Below, one piece after another: positions 17,101 to 22,663 of a stretch of 64,000 nt of DNA. A program made the position numbers and the translations under genes. Under the pieces are notes generated by a model that ran no database searches, was not told where the DNA came from, and was given only the letters and a program-made list of their open reading frames with translations. Positions within the stretch are counted from its first letter, which is position 1. Every line of letters starts with the position of its first letter. The stretch is from CBDCWQ01 sp965223435 (lineage in GTDB: Bacteria; Myxococcota; Kuafuiibacteriia; Kuafuiibacteriales; Kuafuiibacteriaceae), in assembly GCA_965223435.1 (NCBI GenBank), contig CBDCWQ010000022.1:186001-250000 (forward strand), read 5' to 3'.

Positions 17101-20100
17101 TTGCCAGGTATCTCGCGTCGGATGCCATCCCTGATTCCTCAAGTGGCGATGCAAGGCCGGTCGTTTCGTCACCCGGTTGTGGACTTGCCTCGGGTGCGTA
17201 TTCAACCTGAAACACCCAGGTTTGTTGGGTCGCTTCGTCGACGACGGTGCGCATCATTCGATCTCTTGCTTCGATCGCCCTTTGGTAGTTGCCCGCGGCC
17301 CCCGAGGCATAGGCCAAGAGCGTCGTGGCCGAAGCCCGACCGGTCGGGTTCTCTTCGCTTTGGACCAAAAGGGTGGTGTCGGTTTCGGTGGTCAGCCTGA
17401 CGAAGGTGGCTTGCCCGTTTTGGAGTTGAACGGTGGCCGGTGGGCTCCTTCCTTCGACCAAGGCCAGCGCTTGGGCGTTCTCGGACCTGAATGTTGGGTT
17501 CGCGGCTGGGCTGGTGCCTTCATGCGGGCTCCCTTGGTTGGTGCCTGCATGCGGACTCCCTTGGTTGGTGCCTGCATGCGGGCTCCTTTGGCTGATGCCG
17601 CCTGGACCGCGCGATGCTACGCCGAGATGCACTTTGCCGTCGTCGTGGACACGCATGTCATACGCATTGACCGCGGTGATGGTGAACTGGGTGCTTTGGC
17701 CGACGGTGAGGGGACCCGTGTGGGTGATTTCGTAGCGGCGCGTTTCGGGGGCGCGGGCGGCACGCGTGGTCACAATGCGGGTTCCCTTTTGCGGGTCGAT
17801 TTCGCTACGCACCCAGGTTGCGACGAAGAGCGCTTGGTGGCCGCTGAGGGCGGGGACGCCGATGGGATCGTCGAATAGGTCGGGGTGATGGGCTCCGTTT
17901 TCGTGATGGATTCTATGAATGGGTGTTGGAGGATAAAGATTCAGCGTGTCTCGCTCCCAGACCTGTAGGTCTCGGGTGCGCAACATGTCGATTTTCGGAG
18001 CCGGCGGGGTCGCGTGGCCCGGCGCCCCGAGGCGATAGACCAGAAGGCCCACTTCTCCGTCGTGGGTGGCGGCGGCGTCGGGGAGATATCCGTGGGCGAC
18101 CTGGATGCCCCGAGACCAGGTGATGCCTCCATCGAGGGATTGGGTGACGAAGATGGGGTTCTGGCTTGGAATATGGGCCTTGCCTGAGGGGCCATCGCTG
18201 TAGACCGCGACCAGATGGCCTGGCTTTTTGAGCGCCAGTTTGGGGGCATCGTGCCGACCTTCATGAAGGGGGCTTTGAAGCTGTGCGACGACGGCATGGC
18301 GCCAGTCTTGCCGGACCCCATTTTGGAAGGTGCCCACTTTGAAGCCCTCTTCGACGGGGACTTCGGCGGTTTTCCATTCGAGGAGCCCCTCACGCATCGG
18401 CCACACCGGGACGTCGCGCATGCCGGTCGATGGCTCGGACCATGTGTCTTCGACCAGCGGCCTTTGCGCGATGCGGATTTGGTCTTCTTCGTGCCAGGTC
18501 CCATCGTAGAGGTACTGGTGGTGCGTTTTGTTGTCGAGGGTGTCAGACCCGGCGCCCTCTTGGGGCCCGCTTGGGTTGGTTCCCGGCGTTTCTTCGGGGT
18601 GCCTTTGGGGTTCTAGGTCGTGGGCTCTCTTTTGCCAAATTTTTTGAAATCCAGCTTGCGCGATGCGCGTGCCGGGTTTGGGGCAAGTTCCCCCGGCTTC
18701 TTCCGGAGTCACGTTTTTCTCGAGGGGCCAGTCCGGATTGGGAACCGCTCGGTTGTCCCACATGCGGTCTTGGTGGGCGATGATACTGACCGCGTCGTCG
18801 TCGATGGTAAGCGACGGATTGTAGACAAAGGCCTCTTCGGTTCGGGTCCGGTAGGGCCCGAACGCCTCACCGGTTTTAGGGTTGGTTTCGAGCGCGTAGC
18901 TGTAAGCTTCGTGAGACCATTCGATGCAGCCGCATGGGGCCATGGGCTTGCGGCAAAGAGGGTTTTTGTGGGCGAGCGCGTAGGAAACCACAAGGTCGTT
19001 TTTCTCACGAACCACGACGTCAAAAACGTTCTCGGGTTCTTTGGTGAAGTCTTTTAAGTAGTAGGCCTTGTGGGCCTCACCCCACACCAGGTGAAGGTGA
19101 CCGAAGCGGTCGTATCCCAAACTGAGCCCTCGCTTCCAGGCGTCGTTTTTGCGCACAGTCTTGGGCGCAAGAAAGTGTGCCCCGCGATCGTGGCTTTCGG
19201 TCACGCCGATGAGGCTTTGTTTCGGTTGTGTTTTCGGACCGGTTTGGGTCTGGGTCCACGCCACCGAAACCTTGTCGCCGCGCGCCGCAATGGCCAGATC
19301 GGTGATAGCCCAACCGTCCCCCGGGGCGGCGAGCGTTTTGGTGGTCTCGAAACTTCGGTCTTGGGCGGCTTTCTTGCTGCGACGATAGGCCACTTCGAAG
19401 TTTTGGGACCGACCCGGTCGAAGCACGTGGACCAAGTGTGCCCAAGTGCGGTCGTCGTGGGTGACAAGCGCGACTTTGGGAAGCGCGACAAACAGCCCTC
19501 TTCGGCTGACCGCGGCCGGCGCTTCGAAAGCGCCAGGTTCCGTCGGGGGCCGGGCGGCAACGCCTGGGCCAAAAAACCGTCGCTGAAGGGCGTCGATGAG
19601 GGACATCCATGCGCCGCTCCCACGTTCGTCCCAGACAACGCCCTCAATGGGCGAAAAGCGTTCGCTCAGTTCGGCGATGAGTTCGGCCACGCGGAGGACG
19701 GCGCCTTTTTGCGGCAGTTCGGGGTTTATTTCGGACAGCGATGCGTCCGAGCCTTGTGGGCGGTCGTGGATGTGAATGCGCAGAAGCGGCGGAAGCTGAG
19801 CGCCAGGCGGCTGGTTTTCGATGATATTCCAGGCTCCTGAGGCCGTTTGGGTCACGGTAAAATGGGCCGAATTTTTGAAGTCTGGCGCGACGGACCCTGG
19901 GTCGTGCCTGGCGCCCCGAGCGGTCGAATCTTCGGTGGCGGGTTCAAGGACGATGTGGGTAGGCAACGCCGGGTCCAAGGGCCGAGGCGCAGGCCCATTC
20001 GGGGTGGGGCCAGAGAATGGACAGGTCTCGATGAGCGTCCGCGCGGTCTCGAGGGTCCACTTGGAGCCAAGACAATCGTCTTGAAAGGGCGCGCCCGCCT

Positions 20101-20620
20101 TTTCAAGGAACGCAAGGTAGCCATAGCCAACCTTGAGGGTGCCCCCAAGGCGAACCTTTTTGTATCCTTGGGTCTGTGCTTCCCATCGCGAGATCCGAAG
20201 GATATTGGGATCCCCATAGATCGTCTCTTCGGAGACGGCGAGCATATTCCAGCCAGCAGGCACCCAAGCGGCCGATGGCGATCCGGCTATGGGAAGCTCC
20301 AGCTCGTTTCTTGCGAAAACCCACACGACTCGGGCCTCGTCGCTCGGCTCGCTTGCACGTGCCGTCGGGTCGAGGCTTTCTGGTTTGCAAGAAATCTGTT
20401 CGGATCGTTCAATCCCGCCTGCGCCAGCCCACAGGGTGAGCCCCAGCCCCGTCCACGCGCACCGGTGTTCGGGATTGGCGGGCGCGGCCACAAGGTTCCA
20501 GCCGGCCTGAATCTGGACCGACCCCTGGACCTCGGCTTGGGCCAAGGGCGTCAGACCGAGTCCAAGAATCCATGCGACGAAACCCATCACCTGACGGTGA
20601 TGTTTTCCTTGAAGCTTCAT
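11189..20620 (-). CDS. Giant secreted multidomain protein (beta-propeller plus alpha/alpha-barrel), 3,143 aa
   Basis: The start is ATG 20620, with GGGGGG upstream and a signal peptide (VAWILGLGLTPLAQA). The N-terminal 'GWNLV' domain (about 30-200) precedes a sialidase/BNR-like propeller region (about 420-940; for example RFGHLHLVWGEAHKAYYL, SLDGGITWSRG). An Ig-like linker carries a 27-bp tandem repeat. Next is an alpha/alpha-toroid resembling six-hairpin glycosidases (about 1110-1665; WPFSWNTAGDNWKDRR, NHVAIDNCSWLSLSV). A C-terminal part of about 1,000 residues was not recognised. The first two thirds are clearly paralogous to the protein starting at 26038; the C-terminal third is not. A carbohydrate-binding or carbohydrate-degrading surface role is inferred. 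Sense-strand base use changes from C-rich to G/A-rich near 14,300-14,700, at the start of the unrelated C-terminal part. Confidence 0.85.
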   Translation of the reverse strand: MKLQGKHHRQVMGFVAWILGLGLTPLAQAEVQGSVQIQAGWNLVAAPANPEHRCAWTGLGLTLWAGAGGIERSEQISCKPESLDPTARASEPSDEARVVWVFARNELELPIAGSPSAAWVPAGWNMLAVSEETIYGDPNILRISRWEAQTQGYKKVRLGGTLKVGYGYLAFLEKAGAPFQDDCLGSKWTLETARTLIETCPFSGPTPNGPAPRPLDPALPTHIVLEPATEDSTARGARHDPGSVAPDFKNSAHFTVTQTASGAWNIIENQPPGAQLPPLLRIHIHDRPQGSDASLSEINPELPQKGAVLRVAELIAELSERFSPIEGVVWDERGSGAWMSLIDALQRRFFGPGVAARPPTEPGAFEAPAAVSRRGLFVALPKVALVTHDDRTWAHLVHVLRPGRSQNFEVAYRRSKKAAQDRSFETTKTLAAPGDGWAITDLAIAARGDKVSVAWTQTQTGPKTQPKQSLIGVTESHDRGAHFLAPKTVRKNDAWKRGLSLGYDRFGHLHLVWGEAHKAYYLKDFTKEPENVFDVVVREKNDLVVSYALAHKNPLCRKPMAPCGCIEWSHEAYSYALETNPKTGEAFGPYRTRTEEAFVYNPSLTIDDDAVSIIAHQDRMWDNRAVPNPDWPLEKNVTPEEAGGTCPKPGTRIAQAGFQKIWQKRAHDLEPQRHPEETPGTNPSGPQEGAGSDTLDNKTHHQYLYDGTWHEEDQIRIAQRPLVEDTWSEPSTGMRDVPVWPMREGLLEWKTAEVPVEEGFKVGTFQNGVRQDWRHAVVAQLQSPLHEGRHDAPKLALKKPGHLVAVYSDGPSGKAHIPSQNPIFVTQSLDGGITWSRGIQVAHGYLPDAAATHDGEVGLLVYRLGAPGHATPPAPKIDMLRTRDLQVWERDTLNLYPPTPIHRIHHENGAHHPDLFDDPIGVPALSGHQALFVATWVRSEIDPQKGTRIVTTRAARAPETRRYEITHTGPLTVGQSTQFTITAVNAYDMRVHDDGKVHLGVASRGPGGISQRSPHAGTNQGSPHAGTNQGSPHEGTSPAANPTFRSENAQALALVEGRSPPATVQLQNGQATFVRLTTETDTTLLVQSEENPTGRASATTLLAYASGAAGNYQRAIEARDRMMRTVVDEATQQTWVFQVEYAPEASPQPGDETTGLASPLEESGMASDARYLASFERVWVYTQGIAVAQLSKQQDTVSQAAAQGMARYLCAHAEKGHHEGRTVILGWPFSWNTAGDNWKDRRLVTGANAWAVHGLGAFVVSKAFDSLSDKEQRAIRGCYEEAIRGLLVHRRRLVAPGTDQTVSLVTAGWTARGLTVAENPSALFTEEEESVQWGYYSVLDAIGYEAFTEDRAPEVARFRHTPGAPPTKLEPRVLTEEDHQRLKTRVLANNVVTEHNLDVLSVLNHALRHQEKIGLQDFAELEVFRDELRDGIFVLLWDDQEYTQDLAYTLRQIGPDDPRRLALEEALEAQDLGRIVTGGHFSGTGEDLHFSASNHVAIDNCSWLSLSVDHGLLPEQPEYIERLARCLRYTELQFVKPLPFAGRTYLGAHYFQNTFRDPYISPSALQESSYHLEATTGLILGLARFARAYPEHPDAGHFADQTRALWNGVQLFVKDHGFRYSSQRIQDLSTRLASSTAAIWFIDVYRELNQDWAGLRGIVGTGRVWDPERLAASSLAHKNVVSLGLYGGHEAFVGFQSQSGATWVDTKAPRSDDSVGPIYPEAQSTFGPGARATKPGTVLANVIKKGAASIDEFSPGTSFATSQLLAAGTALASIVALSTGQVETWTTLIHLNQAPNVHTEPWTFVGTVPEDEVTFLGLFFKDEALIRHTRIQQSHVQGGFATSTVEFEADAIYGLVKEVYGPSEGMLKDLYRLGLPTGEPISVYRLDTELSPEAIVDAVLDQQVPWLKPSADPAPNEPDFTADLFRELKALALTPDFHQIDLAELIHTLENQGAAPDSHDAQAIIPESPLGTAWLDQVPEAFRASVYYWTVLLPQYVAPQSSGPLWDALQNDLSRLDEDTCRTLGPVYVSRFPGAQVGWVPGSGNVPGRCVLTQATGANPTQSGAPEPDRGHHTSTIKAFEGEATGTQVPMAGAPAPPNPPVDVGGAFGGAQKLTLEELYRVVGVEHLPPELMPGQEGAEAAFRDKVRQAWQAVYAPGSRWDVHGNRQGGDVVSNLFARIGFGDSLFVDYSEVLVDRQKTPVDITHKVAYPPSLARGTVTGPEDDPQIWVAYRNDWEVPVIPVASYNPLGGRSHRLLKSGKELEVSYGANFLAQNRKIEADSLKAFGSLVEHAMFVPMGRVGGRVRFQRFVKPVMKDPGALHQWNASVVDVTKIIGLPKKAIKDGKYLDLNWFVKTFTPSGESAEELLLHSDEVVAASTQAFQERVENGHNSLFVGDFVGQGRVRLVMFTLESGPEIVYQNGGLVVPTVVKPSKRLDAAVVRAFQGTAFRVNYSYSASKMLTENELFAGLPLGANGSLTEGAYQMLVRRIWQWVQDGTIDIHGNPIGPFKNSTLFPQRNVFEIAFGEALTSGSRKEPSISLAEMWIQEDSEGQPEIRMAPIVGKDYYAIFVLSSEEMRARMAVAEWKMSQHKLAEIYANSEFPTNVSMPSFRGLLNRFDGRFDAEDRATKDALAKTFGEGWHVAVEVRGEKESKPELRYNLHSKYDQSWQRLVVNPVEARVPADAVLPDGTIDLAKWMEHLRSGTSVLELTDEDDRIDVELVRLDKADEHGLVGAVEIVHYHNTMHSPAHAPVDVARMWEESETEMRGEGDLAAYPPDVSYIARSMHARDRLVVRLNAPVDGTVLWVCGDEGIIGALNPLDLDGLRSILEFPGKVRIFAAPATGFSENEWGIQVRNEGDIGGICRTVVVTDAYFYWLLNQVWNQDAPPAFLAALRAWRLTPAAIPADLWAEFGRFKYNKANDVPDELVEAFDLLARWVFLLEHGYLDKRSNEPRNIESRASDPFPFTLSEGVARIHDLELEAHLSPDGELVLKTDPHRLKEALKNAFGIEASADSLEQIDLQIAVLLYEANEARPVEIIVQGGQILFDLVHTAQLESDSWGLERVDLSVMRKDGFSEAYSAVYRRGSDGVRVFLRGQSASVAERLRGKSEYLVSVIVMHPFDPAAAIFRTPPTVLGVHGAAEE
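17513..17593 (-). repeat. Three tandem 27-bp repeats inside the giant gene
   Basis: Three in-frame 27-bp units at 17513, 17540 and 17567 differ at only a few positions. They encode a repeated nonapeptide of the GSPHAGTNQ type in a linker between the propeller and the toroid. The paralogue at 26038 has a different low-complexity linker at the equivalent place, so this is a fast-evolving hinge. Confidence 0.9.
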
Positions 20621-20698
20621 TTTCCCCCCATCCCGTGTCGGCAGCGCTGTTCCCAGGGCTGTCCCGCGCGGCATCCAAACGAGATTCGATAGGGTGAG

Positions 20699-21100
20699 TC
20701 AACGATTTGTTCGCAGATTAACTTGCTCTCGCTGGGCTGGCCTGGACGACACGGCCCTGGGCTGTCCGGGGCCGTTCGCCACAAGGACCGTATCGGGTTC
20801 AACTGGGGTAAGCGCTAGCAAAGAACCTTGGTTTGGTACACCAGCATTTGGGCTACCGAGCGCAACCCAACCGTCCTCATCCGATGCTTCAAAGGGTAGG
20901 GGTTGCAGGTTGCCCGGAGCGAGCATCTTGCTTCGGTCCCGCCGGGCCATAGCTTCCCCGAGAGCCTGTGCAGTGTTGGGTCGGTCGTAGAGATCATGTT
21001 TGCAAGGTGGGCCGACGGGGAGCGGCTTGGGAGAGTCATGGAAGATGCGCTTGTCCGGATACCCATTTGGGACTCGGACGTTCCGGAGCTTCGGTCGCAC
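20699..21100 (-). pseudogene. Possible gene fragment upstream of the giant gene
   Basis: An open frame of 133 codons with protein-like composition. Around DRPNTAQALGEAMARR it resembles the last helix of bacterial Ser/Thr kinases (RPxxAxxL). No catalytic part exists nearby and I see no convincing ribosome binding site. I read it as a possible decayed kinase C-terminus, but it may be non-coding. The remainder of 20621-21206 shows nothing else except the ribosome binding site of the next gene. Confidence 0.3.
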
Positions 21101-21206
21101 AAACCGAGCCCTGGTGCTCCAAGAACGCGAATGAGAATCGGCCTATGATGATCCGTGCATGGTTGGCACACTTCTTGATGCAGGCTACAGGGAGGGAGAT
21201 TCAAGC

Positions 21207-21770
21207 ATGACCACAGCCATCACTTCTGGATTGGACACCGCACATCCCCGCGCCGCGCAGTCTGCGGCCGCGGGTTTCTGGATTCGAGTAGGCGCGACCC
21301 TCCTCGACATGCTGGTGTTGTCGCCCGTCCTCGCTCCGATTTGGTACAATCGAACCCACTGGAAGAGCCTCGGCCTGGAACTGATGATGACCGTCGGAGT
21401 CCTCCTTTATTGCATCGGGATGGAGGCCACGTTTGGCGGGACCGTTGGCAAAATGATGGCTGGTGTCAGGGTTGTGGATAGCAGTGGGGAACGCATTTCT
21501 TGGTGGCAGGCAGCACTCCGCCACAGCCCCACCCTGGCATCCACGGCGCTGTCGATTCCGGCTATCCTGTTCCTCTACGGAAACCCCGAGTTCTACACAA
21601 CCACTGACCTCTTCAGGACTCAAGAAATCGCAGACTCGGCACAGCAGTTCCCATCGTTGAGTCTGATACTTTCTTTGGTCATGCTGATTGACGTTCTGGT
21701 CGTTCCGCTCAGCCTTCGAAAACGAGCGCTCCACGATTTGCTCGCCGGCACATACTGTATTCGGTCCTAG
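21207..21770 (+). CDS. RDD-family integral membrane protein
   Basis: The start is ATG 21207, preceded by the strong ribosome binding site GGGAGGGAG at 21191-21199. The open frame goes back to 21159, but the ribosome binding site decides. The 187-aa protein begins with the RDD signature region (AGFWIRVGATLLDMLVLSP). It has about four hydrophobic helices and the conserved loop GGTVGKMMAGVRVVD followed by RKRALHDLLAGT. RDD proteins are small membrane proteins, some proposed to be transporters; the substrate here is unknown. It stands alone between the giant minus-strand gene and a CTGGAC repeat array. Confidence 0.88.
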   Translation: MTTAITSGLDTAHPRAAQSAAAGFWIRVGATLLDMLVLSPVLAPIWYNRTHWKSLGLELMMTVGVLLYCIGMEATFGGTVGKMMAGVRVVDSSGERISWWQAALRHSPTLASTALSIPAILFLYGNPEFYTTTDLFRTQEIADSAQQFPSLSLILSLVMLIDVLVVPLSLRKRALHDLLAGTYCIRS

Positions 21771-21872
21771 TGCCCTGACCGGGTGATTCTGACCCTTTCT
21801 CGCCGGCCCTCTTGGCCCCTGCTGATATCGCCGCTTCGCTCTCGTTGGTTGAATATCATCACCTCTCAAATC

Positions 21873-21914
21873 CTGGACCTGGACCTGGACCTGGACCTGG
21901 ACCTGGACCTGGAC
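21873..21914 (+). repeat. Array of seven CTGGAC hexamers
   Basis: Seven perfect CTGGAC units. The minus strand carries a decayed four-helix-bundle gene whose stop (21917-21919) abuts the array. This is the same order (gene, stop, hexamer array, GAGGT-type tip) as the right side of the cassette at 5118-5543. The flank on the other side (21841-21872) resembles but does not match the 5543 tip. Confidence 0.93.
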
Positions 21915-21916
21915 GG

Positions 21917-22168
21917 TTATTGGACGACCCGGTTTGGCCAACACATTTTGGAAAGCACGCAAACAATGGAGTCGAGAAGGGTAAGGGCCTCACGGCCCTC
22001 GGGAACATCGACAAATCCCAGAGCCATACTGACCATTCGAACCACAAATTCGGACAACTTCGATGCCAATGCGCCACGATATTCGGGTTATCGATCAATT
22101 GCGAAAGCCCCCCAAATATCGTCTTTTCGCAACCAACAAGAATCACTTACCCGAAGCGCAAGATCCAT
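21917..22168 (-). pseudogene. Decayed four-helix-bundle gene next to the hexamer array
   Basis: Translating the minus strand from 22168 gives 26 residues starting MDLALRVSDSCW, a TAA at 22088-22090, then 56 more codons ending at TAA 21917-21919. The last 30-odd residues align without gaps to the C-terminus of the intact protein at 5118: 16 of 30 positions are identical, including GF-D, REA, LD-IV and LSKMC. The N-terminal piece has the look of helix 1 of the same family (weaker evidence). About 30 central residues, including the NIAEG core, are missing. It is a nonsense- and deletion-broken copy, distinct enough in sequence to be an old or separately acquired member. Confidence 0.72.
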
Positions 22169-22226
22169 CTTTTGTTCACCTTCAGTCCATAAAGGGCACC
22201 GGCTGGCAACAGCCCGTGTTTACTCC

Positions 22227-22622
22227 ATGCGTTTCTCCCGATTTGTTCTCGCAGTATCCGCACTCGCCTTCTTGGCGTTTGGCCTCGCATACGTCGTCTC
22301 ACCTGTGAAAATGGCAGCGTTGACGCTCGTTGAGGCGACCACCCCGGTCGGAGTCACCGATATTCGGGCCGTATATGGTGGACTTCAGATCGGTATAGCG
22401 ATGTTCCTTGCGCCAGTAAGGTCCGATCCACAGCGCGTTCGAGCGCAACTCGCGGCGGTGGCTTGGATCTGCGCCAGCGTTGCGATCTGCCGCTTCATTG
22501 GGCTGATCGCTGATTCGAGTCTACACGGAGTTCACGTTTTGGGGTTTGCCTTCGAAATACCACTCGCGGCGCTCAGTGGCTGGGCGCTGAGGAGACATCG
22601 CGCCGCGGGTATATCGAAGTGA
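22227..22622 (+). CDS. DUF4345-like small membrane protein
   Basis: A 131-aa protein with about four transmembrane helices (FVLAVSALAFLAFGLAYVV; a second near GGLQIGIAMFLA; a third near AWICASVAICRFIGLIAD; a fourth in GFAFEIPLAALSGWAL). The motif DIRAVYGGLQIG is typical of the DUF4345 family, which has no known function. I start it at ATG 22227. The frame is open back to 21783, but that part is translation of the CTGGAC array (alternating Asp-Leu) and of the decayed gene on the other strand. It converges on the beta-helix protein gene 41 bp away. Confidence 0.75.
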   Translation: MRFSRFVLAVSALAFLAFGLAYVVSPVKMAALTLVEATTPVGVTDIRAVYGGLQIGIAMFLAPVRSDPQRVRAQLAAVAWICASVAICRFIGLIADSSLHGVHVLGFAFEIPLAALSGWALRRHRAAGISK

Positions 22623-22663
22623 TCCAGGGGATTAGAGCGTACCGTGTCGAAGCAAGGCACCCA

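Noticed and set aside
21164..21179. Sigma54-like site TGGCAC-N5-TTGAT before the RDD gene
   Set aside because: The essential GC at -12 is missing, and the implied start would fall on the ribosome binding site.
21783..22226. N-terminal extension of the DUF4345-like gene encoding an Asp-Leu dipeptide repeat
   Set aside because: The repeat is only the CTGGAC array read in one frame; other frames give Pro-Gly, Val-Gln or Thr-Trp repeats. The real gene starts at 22227 with its first membrane helix.
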